A DNA stretch of 64,000 nucleotides, from the NCBI GenBank assembly GCA_022821275.1, contig JAJEDY010000011.1, positions 1-64,000 on the forward strand, written 5' to 3'. This DNA is from Candidatus Latescibacterota bacterium. Its GTDB lineage: Bacteria > Latescibacterota > UBA2968. The notes under the pieces were generated by a model. It worked only from the letters and a program-made list of their open reading frames with translations. It searched no databases and was not told where the DNA came from. Of this stretch, positions 44,529 to 53,411 are shown in pieces; the first letter of the stretch is position 1, and each line of letters begins with the position of its first letter. Made by a program: the position numbers and the translations under genes.

Positions 44529-44960
44529 ATGCCCCGTGTTGTACTTGATGTAAATGTTTTGGTGAGCAGTTTGATTAATCCCCGAGGTTCTACTGGTCAA
44601 ATACAGGGCGCGTGGCGGCGAGATGAAGTCAGTGTGATTACTTCAAAGGCTATTATAACCAAAACTGAGGAAGTTTTACGTCGTCCTCACATATTTGCCT
44701 TGTTTCCTCCTGCTCGAGCAGAGGCGCGTATTAAGGGACTGCTCGCATTGCTTCAAAACCAGACAATTCTAACTCCTCACGCGCTCAACCTGATGGTCAT
44801 AGAAGATGATCCCGAGGATGATACCATTATCATAGCAGCAGTTGAAGGCAACGCGGATTGTATTGTATCTGGTGATCGTCATCTTAGGAATTTGAAATCA
44901 TATCGGGGTATTCCAATTCTATCACCTGCTGAATTTTTGGCACGGTATAAGATCGAGTGA
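44529..44960 (+). CDS. PIN-domain toxin
   Basis: The 143-residue protein has the PIN acidic residues: VLDVNVLVSSLINPRG, EDDPEDDTIIIAA and CIVSGDRHLRNL. It belongs to the group of putative RNase toxins paired with small antitoxins. It closes the island and converges with the sulfatase gene 18 bases away. Confidence 0.9.
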   Translation: MPRVVLDVNVLVSSLINPRGSTGQIQGAWRRDEVSVITSKAIITKTEEVLRRPHIFALFPPARAEARIKGLLALLQNQTILTPHALNLMVIEDDPEDDTIIIAAVEGNADCIVSGDRHLRNLKSYRGIPILSPAEFLARYKIE

Positions 44961-44978
44961 ACTCTATGCCTGTATCCC

Positions 44979-46415
44979 TCAACGCTCTCGCCCCGACACA
45001 AACAAATCGTAAGAATTTGACTGCCAGCCGCCATCATTTACAATCCCATCATTCGTATCTCTCAGCCATTTGACCATGCGCTCCTTCATGCGCCTGAGCA
45101 CGTGTTTGTATCCCAGCTTCGGAGCTAAATTGTGCAACTCTCCGGGATCACTCTCCAGATCGTAGAGTTCATCCTCGCTACACGGATTGTAGATATACTT
45201 CCACTTTTGGGTCTGCACCATCCGAATCGTACACAGCGCAGGCTCGTACCCGTGATGCTCTGCAAAAATATCCTCCCGCCAATCCGATGGCGTTTCCCCG
45301 CGCAGTAAGGGCATCAAAGAACACCCATCGACCTTATCGGGAATATCCACACCCGCCATCTCTAGAAACGTCGGCATCATATCGACCAAACTCACAAAAT
45401 CATCGCAAACGCGATTGGGCTCAACAACACCCGGCCAACGGATCGCCAATGGAACCTGGTGCGTCTCGTTGTACATATTCATCATCTTATTAAACAAGCG
45501 GTGACTGCCCAACATATCGCCGTGATCCGAACTGTACACAATCACCGTATTGTCCAGCTGACCCGCCTCTTCTAAAGCCTGTAGAACGCGCTGCACCTGA
45601 TCATCGATAAACGTGCAATATCCCCAATAGGTCGCGATCACCTTCTGCCAATCGGGCCATGTCAAATGGCTGGCATTCCACCTGAGCATCTCCTTTTGTT
45701 GAACACTCGGTTTATCGACAAACTGCTCGTCGAAGTTGATCCAGCGCGCCACAGTATCGGGATCGTACATCTCGTCATAGGGTTCCGGAACACAGTAGGG
45801 AAAATGCGGACCAAAAAAACTGCTGCAAATCATAAAGGGTTTGTCGCCCTCGCAAAAACCTTCAATCAGATCAATCGTCCTATCGGCAGTCCAGTGCTCC
45901 TGCATATACTCGGCGGGCAACTGCGACCGGCCGCAAAAAGGCGCGTCACCCCCCCATTCCATGCGCTGAACCTCTTGTGCATATCCCCAATCAAAACCCG
46001 CATCGCGCACACTCTGGTTCCAATCACGCGTCGTATGCCACGGGTCAAACCCCCAAAACTCGCCATCGCCCTCCCTGGGCAAATGCCACTTGCCCACATA
46101 ACCGACATTATAACCCGCGTCAGATAAAATCTGCGGATAGGCGGGCTTATCCAGAATATTCAAATCAAAAGCCCGATTAAAATTGCCCATATTCGACATC
46201 TGTCCGTGATTGTGCGGAAACATTCCCGTAAGCAACGACCCGCGCGCGGGAGAGCAAAGGGCAATGGGCGTATAAGCCCGGCAAAAACGCATGCCCTCTC
46301 TCGCAATGCGATCAATCGCCGGCGTCTTGCACACCGCATTCCCATTAAATCCCAGCGCATCATAGCGCTGCATATCGGTAAGCAAAAAAAGGATATTGGG
46401 TCTCTCCGTATTCAT
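44979..46415 (-). CDS. Sulfatase
   Basis: The 478-residue protein has the N-terminal metal site NILFLLTDMQRYDALG, formylglycine motif CSPAR (Cys54-Arg58), GYVGKWHLP and SDHGDMLGSHRLFNK, all family I sulfatase signatures. Cys54 must be oxidised to formylglycine. No signal peptide is seen. AGGAGGC precedes the ATG. It hydrolyses a sulfate ester of unknown nature and is followed upstream by an MFS transporter on the same strand. Confidence 0.93.
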   Translation of the reverse strand: MNTERPNILFLLTDMQRYDALGFNGNAVCKTPAIDRIAREGMRFCRAYTPIALCSPARGSLLTGMFPHNHGQMSNMGNFNRAFDLNILDKPAYPQILSDAGYNVGYVGKWHLPREGDGEFWGFDPWHTTRDWNQSVRDAGFDWGYAQEVQRMEWGGDAPFCGRSQLPAEYMQEHWTADRTIDLIEGFCEGDKPFMICSSFFGPHFPYCVPEPYDEMYDPDTVARWINFDEQFVDKPSVQQKEMLRWNASHLTWPDWQKVIATYWGYCTFIDDQVQRVLQALEEAGQLDNTVIVYSSDHGDMLGSHRLFNKMMNMYNETHQVPLAIRWPGVVEPNRVCDDFVSLVDMMPTFLEMAGVDIPDKVDGCSLMPLLRGETPSDWREDIFAEHHGYEPALCTIRMVQTQKWKYIYNPCSEDELYDLESDPGELHNLAPKLGYKHVLRRMKERMVKWLRDTNDGIVNDGGWQSNSYDLFVSGRER

Positions 46416-46440
46416 ATCAGCCTCCTGTGTCAGCGGTTAG

Positions 46441-46511
46441 CCCATCCAACCCCTGTCTCCAGCCCCACAGCCTTTTGCTTTTATCCGTGTCCATCTGTGT
46501 CCATCTGTGGT
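46441..46511. repeat. Dispersed ~70-bp intergenic repeat, copy 2
   Basis: The minus strand reads ACAGATGGACACAGATGGAC, then ACGGATAAAAG, GGGGCTGGAGACAGGGG and TTGGATGG, matching 11775-11844 in order. It supplies the last ten codons of the MFS gene. Confidence 0.7.
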
Positions 46512-47764
46512 TGCTTTTGAAGTTGGTGTTTATCTCTCCGAAAACAAACCCAAAACAAAAACGCCCCCATCCCCGTGAGCACTGCCCCGGTAAGGAAAAG
46601 ACTCGAATATCCCGCAACCGGGATCATATACCCACCCCCCAGAGCCATAGCCGAATAGCCCACGCCCGACATCATAGCAATCGCGCCCGACATCGCAGTA
46701 CGCCAGCGCACAGGCACCAACTCCTGGTGAAAAATGGCAAAAGCCGAGCGGCGAAGCGAAGCCATCGCCATAATCCCCACCAGACAAACACCCGCAACAA
46801 TCCAATTTGAGACCAGCGCCATAAAAAAAAGAAAAAGAGCCGTAAAAACCGTTACCAGAAACACCATCCGACGAATGCCAAGACGCGCAGAGAAAAATGG
46901 AAGGGACAGCGCAGCCGGAACAGCGAGCAACTGCCCCGCGGCGAGTTGCACACTGATAAGAGAAAGACTGATATTTAGCCCTTTATCCATATAAACATTA
47001 AAAAATGTGCGCGCCGCCGCTTCGCCAGCAACGTGGAGAACGGAAATCAGCGACGTAATAACAATAGCCCCAAGAGGAAGTGCAGGCGCATTGGACACAT
47101 CGCCATTACCCCCTTCTTCCCGTTTGCGTTCAACCTGAACATCCTGTGTGGCAAGCAACGCGAAAACCGCCGGAATCAAACAGAGCACCCCGGCGGACAA
47201 CGTATAGCGGTAAACAACTGGCTGCGCGAGTGAAACATCGAGCACACCTGCCAAATAATCCGGAACAACGCCCCCCAACATACTCCCGACAAAACCCGAA
47301 AATGGCATCAACGCGGCCTGCATGGCGAAGACCGGATCGCGCTCAACCGGACTCGTAATACCCATCAAATAAGGCGTGCCATTTACAATAAAAAGCGCAA
47401 TGCCCATCACGCCGAGCGAATAAGATATTAAAATAAAATAATCGCGGGTGCCGGAAGAAATCAACTCCGCCTGTGAAAGCAATCCAAAACCCGCCACAGA
47501 CACACAAATCCCAACAACCATCGTAAACCGGCTACCCCAGCGTCCACCCAGCATCCCACTGGGCAAGCTGGACAGAGCAAAACAAAGTGCCCCCGTCGCA
47601 TTTGCCAACCCCACAAACTCGGTATTATACCCCAGGCGCAACAAATAGAGATTGTACAAAAGGGGATAAATACCGCCAAAAAGGACAAAACCAAACAGCG
47701 CATTGGCCGTTAAATAAAGGCGCACATCGCGGGAAAAATGCACATCTGAAAAGAGAATAGGCAT
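46481..47764 (-). CDS. MFS transporter
   Basis: The 427-residue protein has about twelve helices and a loop 2-3 motif-like segment (LPSGMLGGRWGSRFTM). AGGTGA precedes the ATG. The C-terminus QPQMDTDGHG is the translation of a dispersed repeat rather than a conserved tail. Possibly imports the product or substrate of the neighbouring sulfatase; this is inference. Confidence 0.88.
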   Translation of the reverse strand: MPILFSDVHFSRDVRLYLTANALFGFVLFGGIYPLLYNLYLLRLGYNTEFVGLANATGALCFALSSLPSGMLGGRWGSRFTMVVGICVSVAGFGLLSQAELISSGTRDYFILISYSLGVMGIALFIVNGTPYLMGITSPVERDPVFAMQAALMPFSGFVGSMLGGVVPDYLAGVLDVSLAQPVVYRYTLSAGVLCLIPAVFALLATQDVQVERKREEGGNGDVSNAPALPLGAIVITSLISVLHVAGEAAARTFFNVYMDKGLNISLSLISVQLAAGQLLAVPAALSLPFFSARLGIRRMVFLVTVFTALFLFFMALVSNWIVAGVCLVGIMAMASLRRSAFAIFHQELVPVRWRTAMSGAIAMMSGVGYSAMALGGGYMIPVAGYSSLFLTGAVLTGMGAFLFWVCFRRDKHQLQKQPQMDTDGHG

Positions 47765-47770
47765 CTGCGC

Positions 47771-48988
47771 TCACCTGTTTCCACCCAAACCGTGCCTTTT
47801 CCATGCCGCGGGCAGGTCGTCTTGCAGGAGTTCGCTTTGTATGCGAATATGTGCGGTATCTCGATCTGCTGCATGTGCGGTCCAAAAAGAGCTATCTCGC
47901 GTGGTCGCCTCTGGAAGAATCACAATTTCCGGCGCTTCAAAAATTGCGGGAGGCAAATCCGTATTGAAATCATAGCGATAGCAACGCGTTGTCGCTTGCG
48001 CGGTATAATCGCGTGTTTTAATCGTACAAATTTGACGCTCGGGCAACCAGTACTCGTTGAGATATCGCGTATTTTGCTGATAAACCTGCCAGTGGTCTAT
48101 GCCGCGCAATTGCAAGAGCGCGGGAAAATTGAGACGCAGATCATAACCCACAAGCGAAAAATCATCGCGGGCGATCCACAAATCGCCGAGCAGACCCGGC
48201 TTGTGTCCGTGCCGCGGCGACACACCAATACGCGAAACGTGAAGATCGCCCACCTGCACCGTAGAAATGCGTTCATAGTGGTAGTGTTCAAGCGCGTCTG
48301 GCGACAGCGGATGCGGCGCAATTTCAAAGGATTTATCATCTACAATACCCCGCGCAGGATTTTGCGTGAGCCCCGGGGAAACACTCAACCGCCACTTGCC
48401 CCAATTGCGTATGCCCGTAATATGCTGTGCGATACTATCTGGGGATTGGTGATAGCCTTTGATCGTGTATTCAATACCCGCAACAATTTCTTCTGTTTTG
48501 CGGTCAATCACCTTCTGGCTGCTGTACGCATCAAATGCGTACGTAGCCATATTTGCGTAACCAGTGTGGAGATATTCAAAGCGGGTATTTGCGATCAAAT
48601 GACGGACCAGATCGGTCGCAGAGTGCTCCTGCACCGCAGTTTCCTCGCGCAGGAGTATAGGGACGGGTAAAAGTAGAAGTTCCAGCGTGGAGACCAAACC
48701 GCGCGAAAGCACAAGCGTTGTATCCGATGGGGCATATCCCTGGCGACGTGCCTGGACGTGTGTGATCCCCGGCGCGAGTCCTTCTATCTCAATGCGCCCG
48801 TGTAGATCGGTAATGTAAACGCGGGGAAATTCGTCTGGTCGGCGGATAACAACAGTGACATAAGGCAGACTTGCACCGGTATCGGCATCGCGGCACTGCG
48901 CATCGAGAACAGATGTCGAATCAGTCTGTGCAGGCGAGATTGAAGGCCAGAGAAAAGCAGAAAAAAAAAGCGGCAAAAAGCGGATCAT
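47771..48988 (-). CDS. Secreted protein with carboxypeptidase-regulatory-like domain
   Basis: ATG 48988 overlaps the previous stop (ATGA). The 405-residue product has a signal peptide (MIRFLPLFFSAFLWPSISPAQ), then a CarboxypepD_reg-like beta sandwich (DADTGASLPYVTVVIRR; TDLHGRIEIEGLAPG). The C-terminal part resembles DUF5686-like outer-membrane-associated proteins of Bacteroidetes only loosely. Function unknown. Confidence 0.65.
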   Translation of the reverse strand: MIRFLPLFFSAFLWPSISPAQTDSTSVLDAQCRDADTGASLPYVTVVIRRPDEFPRVYITDLHGRIEIEGLAPGITHVQARRQGYAPSDTTLVLSRGLVSTLELLLLPVPILLREETAVQEHSATDLVRHLIANTRFEYLHTGYANMATYAFDAYSSQKVIDRKTEEIVAGIEYTIKGYHQSPDSIAQHITGIRNWGKWRLSVSPGLTQNPARGIVDDKSFEIAPHPLSPDALEHYHYERISTVQVGDLHVSRIGVSPRHGHKPGLLGDLWIARDDFSLVGYDLRLNFPALLQLRGIDHWQVYQQNTRYLNEYWLPERQICTIKTRDYTAQATTRCYRYDFNTDLPPAIFEAPEIVILPEATTRDSSFWTAHAADRDTAHIRIQSELLQDDLPAAWKRHGLGGNR

Positions 48989-50076
48989 TGTTTTTTGCCG
49001 CGCGCGAGAATATCCCACACGACTTCGACGCGATCATTGCGCGTGCCGTAGATCTGATCGTGCAAAAATACGGTCATGTCGGAATATCCGGAAATAAATT
49101 GGATTTTATCGCCAATTTTGAGATCGCTATTCTTCAAGCTGAGCAAGGCGTGTTCTGCCGCCAGACCGGCTACGACAACATCTGTTCGGTCTTTGACCTC
49201 GGGCAATGAAGGGTGACTACTCGTTGTCTTGCGCCCGGCATCGGCGACTGCGCGGTCGGGAGCCGCGCGACTAATAACCGTGGTCAGCACGGAAAGTGCG
49301 TGTTCCAAACCGCGAACATGGAGCCCATCGCGATAATAAGTATCCATAAAAATGCCCCCGCCAGCCTGTATCTCAGTAATACCCGGAAAATCGGGGGTAA
49401 ACGCGAGCGTACCCGTACCGCCCGCGCTGACAATACCAACGCACAACCCCGCATTCTCGATGAGACTGCGCGTCTTTGACAATTCTCCCACAGCCTTCCT
49501 GCAGGCGGCTTCTTTAGCGGCATCATCCAGAGACATCGCGTGTCCCTCGTAACCCATAATCCCCGCAAAAACCACACCGGGCGCAGCATCAGCCTCCTGT
49601 GCCAGCGCGAGGGTTGGCGCACCCGGCGGCACGCCACAGCGTTTCATGCCAACATCTACTTCGATAAGCACGCGCACGTTGACGCCAACATCTGTGGCCG
49701 CGTCACTTATCGCGCGGATATGAACGGGATCGTCAACCGCCACCATAACATCGGCGCGGCGACACAGATTGACCAGCCGCGCGACTTTTTCCCGTCCAAC
49801 AACTTGATTGGCGACGAGTATGTCAGAAATCCCGGCATCTGCCAGCACTTCGGCTTCACCGAGTTTGGCACAAGTAATGCCAATAGCACCTGCGCGCAAT
49901 TGTTCGTGGGCAATAGCGGGCGTTTTGTGGCCCTTGGCATGGGGCCGCCAGTGCAACCCACTGTCTCGACATCGAGCCGCCATCTTCTGGATATTATTTT
50001 TCATCTTATCCAGATCGATGAGCAGTGCGGGCGTATCGAGCGCCTGTATGGATTGACCAATAGGAGAATAGGGCAT
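48985..50076 (-). CDS. D-threonine aldolase/D-serine dehydratase-like PLP protein
   Basis: The 363-residue fold III protein has LDTPALLIDLDKM at the N-terminus and RPHAKGHKTP, with the PLP Lys. The C-terminal metal site, usually a PxHxC/D motif, here reads SGYSDMT: the His is Tyr. The metal dependence or reaction may therefore differ. It is coupled by ATGA to the downstream gene. Confidence 0.8.
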   Translation of the reverse strand: MPYSPIGQSIQALDTPALLIDLDKMKNNIQKMAARCRDSGLHWRPHAKGHKTPAIAHEQLRAGAIGITCAKLGEAEVLADAGISDILVANQVVGREKVARLVNLCRRADVMVAVDDPVHIRAISDAATDVGVNVRVLIEVDVGMKRCGVPPGAPTLALAQEADAAPGVVFAGIMGYEGHAMSLDDAAKEAACRKAVGELSKTRSLIENAGLCVGIVSAGGTGTLAFTPDFPGITEIQAGGGIFMDTYYRDGLHVRGLEHALSVLTTVISRAAPDRAVADAGRKTTSSHPSLPEVKDRTDVVVAGLAAEHALLSLKNSDLKIGDKIQFISGYSDMTVFLHDQIYGTRNDRVEVVWDILARGKKQ

Positions 50077-50102
50077 AATAAACCTTTTAATTTTCTCACC
50101 TC

Positions 50103-51116
50103 TTACCCGAGATGAACATTGCTATCCCGCCACTCGGAAAGCGGAGGCAAGATACCGTCGTCAATAGTCTGGTCTCGCAACGCAGTCAGATGGGCGTAAG
50201 ATTCGCGCAGGGCATTGATATCGTCTTCAGTGCCTTCGGGCATGGACCAGTTCACACCCGAAGCAGACAGGGTCACAGGCATAGCCATCATAATATGATC
50301 AAATTCCCCATCATTGAGATATGCACCGCAGGGCCAATCATAAGACTCGCCCACCAGAACGCCGCGCAGCATAAAAACGCTTTGTTGTGCCGGTGATTGA
50401 AACGAAGAACGTCCGCGCAGATCGATAATACGAGCACCTCCCCCGCGCACATGTTCCTGAACACCTGTCCATTCATCGGCACTCATGCCAACGCCATTGA
50501 CGGTCTCTCCATCGAGAATATCGGTGAGAGGCGTCCCGTCAATCTGAATACCGCCGATAAACACGGCCATCTGTTCGCCGTGCCCCCCATACGTGCGACA
50601 ACCAGTGACTTTGCTTTGCAAAATGTCGAAATGTTGTGCCAATCGGGTTTGTAAGCGCGTGCTATCGAGCGCGGCGAGGGTCGTCACGCGTCCGGGTTCG
50701 AGTCCCGAATGCACCAGCGTGGTCAACCCCGTGATGTCAGCCGGATTAAAAATAATGATGGCAAACTTACAGTTGGAACAATACTGTTTGATATCGAGAC
50801 CGAGTTGTTTGGCAATTTCTGCATTATCGCGTCGCAAGTCCTCGCGGGTCATGCCTTCTTTGCGCGGCGCGCCGCCAGAGCTGATAACATAAGATGCGCC
50901 TTCAAGTGCTTCGGCAACATCGGTTGTCCACGTAACATCGGCATTGGGAAAACTGCAGTGATAGACTTCCTCTGCCGCGCCTTCAAGCCCCGGCGCAAAA
51001 GGATCGTACATAGATACGCGAGACGCCGTGCCCGAAGACAGGAGCGTTTGTGCAAGATTGGAACCAATAGCGCCTGCTGCGCCCATTACAGCAACTTTTT
51101 CATCTGTCAGATACAT
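50103..51116 (-). CDS. Malate/lactate dehydrogenase-like protein
   Basis: The ATG at 51116 has AGAGGAG upstream. The 337-residue protein has the NAD-binding loop VMGAAGAIGSNLAQ, substrate Arg in GAPRKEGMTREDL, FNPADI (in place of NPVD) and catalytic His in TYGGHGEQM. It fits the LDH/MDH superfamily, oxidising a 2-hydroxyacid. The true substrate is uncertain because several active-site-adjacent residues differ from classical MDH. Confidence 0.8.
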   Translation of the reverse strand: MYLTDEKVAVMGAAGAIGSNLAQTLLSSGTASRVSMYDPFAPGLEGAAEEVYHCSFPNADVTWTTDVAEALEGASYVISSGGAPRKEGMTREDLRRDNAEIAKQLGLDIKQYCSNCKFAIIIFNPADITGLTTLVHSGLEPGRVTTLAALDSTRLQTRLAQHFDILQSKVTGCRTYGGHGEQMAVFIGGIQIDGTPLTDILDGETVNGVGMSADEWTGVQEHVRGGGARIIDLRGRSSFQSPAQQSVFMLRGVLVGESYDWPCGAYLNDGEFDHIMMAMPVTLSASGVNWSMPEGTEDDINALRESYAHLTALRDQTIDDGILPPLSEWRDSNVHLG

Positions 51117-51142
51117 CGATACTCCTCTTCCTGGTGAAAGAT

Positions 51143-51174
51143 TGAGAAAACCCCGCACTTTGGTACGGGGTTTT
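51143..51174 (-). terminator. Terminator after TPR protein gene
   Basis: AAAACCCCG and CGGGGTTTT form a 9-bp stem; on the minus strand it ends in TTTTCTC, downstream of the gene ending at 51233. Confidence 0.75.
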
Positions 51175-51232
51175 CGGGTTTGAATTGTCTATCTAAATAC
51201 ACATTGCGGTGAACCGAAACGCGATTGATCAG

Positions 51233-52411
51233 CTACTCCTGATTCTGAAGCGCTTCGTACATCTGAAATGCCTCAGTTGCTTTTTTCACACATTCTGCGG
51301 CAACCTCGCCTTCCGAGACTTCTGATTTGCGCGCATAAACGCGAGACAACGCCGCCCATGCTCTGGCATTACTCGCTTGCAAATCGGTCACTTTTGTAAA
51401 AGCTTCAATAGCTTTATCATAAGCATCTATTTTGTCTGCGAGCAGGCCAAGCTGGTACCACGCATCGGCGTCAGTAGGATTTGCTTCAACGCTTTTTCCA
51501 AACAGATCGAGTGCTTTATCGCCCTTGTCGAGTTGCTTATACGCGATTGCGAGGTTGAACAACGCGTCCATATTATCGGGTTGTATCTCAACCACTTTTT
51601 CGAGAATTCCGGCAGACTTTTCGTAATTCTCGGCCTGCAAATAAATGGTTGCGGCAATATTTAAAATTTTTGGATCATCACCGGCAATAGCCAGTGCTTT
51701 TTCCGCTGATTCCGCCGCGCCTTCTTTGTCGCCCAGTCGATATTGGGCAATCGACATGTGCTGCAAAATATTGATTTCTTCGGGATCAATCTCGTGGCCC
51801 TTTTTGAACATTTCAAGGGCTTCCTCAATCCGTTCGACATTCATAAGCGCACCGCCCAGATTGAAAAAGGACTGCGCTTTTTTGGGATTGAGCTCAATTG
51901 CTTTTTGATACATCTCAATACCCGCATCTGAACTGCCCATATTGAGATGCGTAATAGCCAGCCCCTCATAGGCATCGGCTTCATTGGGGTTAATCGTAAT
52001 GGCGAGATCGAATTGCTCAATGGCAAAATCGAACCTCTGGGCATTCATCCCCTTGACCGCCATATTGTAATACCGCGTCCAGAGCTCTTTGCGATCGGCA
52101 TCGACTTTCCTTTTCCACTTTCTGTCCGTTGCCAGATTATAGTGATCATTCATCTCTTCAAAAAGCTCTTTCTGGCTGTAGAGCCAACCCAAATAATACT
52201 GGACTTCGGAATCTTCTGGACGTCCTTCCGCCGCGATCAAATACTGCTCCATCGCCTTGTCGTATTGGCGCTGGTTGATATACAGCTTGCCCGAGCGTTT
52301 GGCTACAGAAGCCTGCCCTTTCGTCACTTTTGCCTCTGCGGTCTGTACAAACAATGGCGCCGCAACAAAGGCCAGTGCAAGAGCAACAACAAATCCGCGT
52401 TTAAATGTCAT
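51233..52411 (-). CDS. Secreted TPR-repeat protein
   Basis: Start ATG 52411 follows AAAGGAAG. The 392-residue product has a signal peptide (MTFKRGFVVALALAFVAAPL...TAEA) and at least eight TPR units, e.g. AIEQFDLAITINPNEADAYE and ALDLFGKSVEANPTDADAW. Such proteins scaffold protein complexes in the periplasm. It is monocistronic, with a terminator downstream. Confidence 0.88.
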   Translation of the reverse strand: MTFKRGFVVALALAFVAAPLFVQTAEAKVTKGQASVAKRSGKLYINQRQYDKAMEQYLIAAEGRPEDSEVQYYLGWLYSQKELFEEMNDHYNLATDRKWKRKVDADRKELWTRYYNMAVKGMNAQRFDFAIEQFDLAITINPNEADAYEGLAITHLNMGSSDAGIEMYQKAIELNPKKAQSFFNLGGALMNVERIEEALEMFKKGHEIDPEEINILQHMSIAQYRLGDKEGAAESAEKALAIAGDDPKILNIAATIYLQAENYEKSAGILEKVVEIQPDNMDALFNLAIAYKQLDKGDKALDLFGKSVEANPTDADAWYQLGLLADKIDAYDKAIEAFTKVTDLQASNARAWAALSRVYARKSEVSEGEVAAECVKKATEAFQMYEALQNQE

Positions 52412-52548
52412 GGGGAGTCTTCCTTTCTCAACGCAACCGGTGCGTTCCGGTAGCAGGTTAAACGATCTCAAAAATGGACAGTGCAATATATGCAGTGGGC
52501 AAAATCATGTCAAGTCTATGGACGAATCAACAAATTAACGGATCGGTT

Positions 52549-52935
52549 TTAATCCTCAAATGACTGAAAAGAAAGATTATCAATATGTCGGAAATGCGCT
52601 ACGTTTCTGGTAACTAAAGTGAGGCCACGGATTTCAGCACAGGCCGCAATAAGTGCATCGGGAACGGCGCAATTGTATCGACGAACGATCATTCCAGCCT
52701 GTATGGCGATACGACCATCGATAAAAACCAAGCGAAAGGTATGCAAAAACCGACGCAACCTGCTTTCCTCATCGGGATTTTCGAGACTTTTTGCACAATA
52801 AAGTTCTGTAAGGGTAATTGTCGAAATCCAGAGCTGATTGCCCTGTCGGCGTTGATTGAGCAAAAACCGACGCGTTGACTCAACGCCTCGTAGCGCATCA
52901 ATTAACACATCGGTATCGATCAGGAGACCACTCAA
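52549..52935 (-). CDS. VapC-like PIN-domain toxin
   Basis: The TTG at 52935 is chosen because GGAGGT lies five bases upstream and it forms a TTGA overlap with the antitoxin stop; the ATG at 52962 lacks a ribosome site. The 128-residue protein has LLIDTDVLIDALRG, the Glu in LTELYCA and PDALIAACAEIRGLTLVTRN, all PIN active-site elements. It would be an RNase toxin. Confidence 0.88.
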   Translation of the reverse strand: MSGLLIDTDVLIDALRGVESTRRFLLNQRRQGNQLWISTITLTELYCAKSLENPDEESRLRRFLHTFRLVFIDGRIAIQAGMIVRRYNCAVPDALIAACAEIRGLTLVTRNVAHFRHIDNLSFQSFED

Positions 52936-53201
52936 TCGGCACCTCCAAATGGGCCTCGCCATGTGTTGCGAAGCTGGTTGGTATATTTTATGCCATCAAT
53001 TTCATCCTTCCAGCGTCCAAAACAATCGTCTAACAGTATTTCAAACTCCTGATCGGAAACTTGTAATGTATCTTCGCGTACTCGTAGATTCTCTTGTTCT
53101 TCAATAAATGTAACGAAATCCAGGACTTCGATAATTTTCTCAGATGGTAGATTACCTACTTTCTCCAGGATTTGTTTTGTATAAGTATCTTGCGTGCCCA
53201 T
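52932..53201 (-). CDS. Antitoxin partner of VapC-like toxin
   Basis: ATG 53201 has AGGGAGAT upstream. The 89-residue protein (MGTQDTYTKQILEKVGNLPS) has a helical PSEKIIEVLDFVTFIE segment like DUF2281/VapB-type antitoxins and an acidic C-terminus. It overlaps the toxin start by TTGA, the usual antitoxin-toxin coupling. Confidence 0.75.
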   Translation of the reverse strand: MGTQDTYTKQILEKVGNLPSEKIIEVLDFVTFIEEQENLRVREDTLQVSDQEFEILLDDCFGRWKDEIDGIKYTNQLRNTWRGPFGGAD

Positions 53202-53214
53202 TGTATCTATCTCC

Positions 53215-53400
53215 CTATTGTTCCGACAGAAGTGTGCCGCCTCGCGCCCAGTGATCGCGGGGAATATCTTCAATAACGACCATCGTGCCATCGGCTTTGG
53301 CATCGCAAATATTGACCATTGCATCAGTAATAGCTCTGGCGAGTTCGCGTTTTTGCTCGTGCGTACGGCCTTCGAGCATTTTGACATTAATGAAAGGCAT
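53215..53400 (-). CDS. 4-oxalocrotonate tautomerase-like protein
   Basis: The 61-residue product MPFINVKMLEGRTHEQKREL has Pro right after the initiator Met, the catalytic base of the tautomerase superfamily. It probably forms a hexamer. AAAGGAGATACC precedes the start. The substrate is unknown. Confidence 0.9.
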   Translation of the reverse strand: MPFINVKMLEGRTHEQKRELARAITDAMVNICDAKADGTMVVIEDIPRDHWARGGTLLSEQ

Positions 53401-53411
53401 GGTATCTCCTT

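Larger units (their letters stand above)
20681..44960. other. AT-rich peptide-biosynthesis/export island
   Basis: Between the nitrile hydratase terminator and the sulfatase gene the DNA is visibly richer in A/T than either flank and, after the first gene, every gene reads on the plus strand. It holds an IS3 element, tandemly duplicated cassettes, candidate precursor peptides, tailoring-like enzymes, oxidative folding proteins, exporters and a toxin-antitoxin pair. Boundaries are my reading of composition and orientation; no attachment sites or integrase were seen. Confidence 0.55.

Noticed and set aside
20681-44960. Known RiPP maturases (YcaO, LanM, LanB/C, radical SAM, ATP-grasp) or NRPS/PKS modules
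   Set aside because: I looked for their motifs in all island proteins and saw none, so no known class name is assigned.
47792-48670. Plus-strand open frame of 292 codons
   Set aside because: Antisense to a secreted protein with a signal peptide and recognisable N-terminal domain; no ribosome site.
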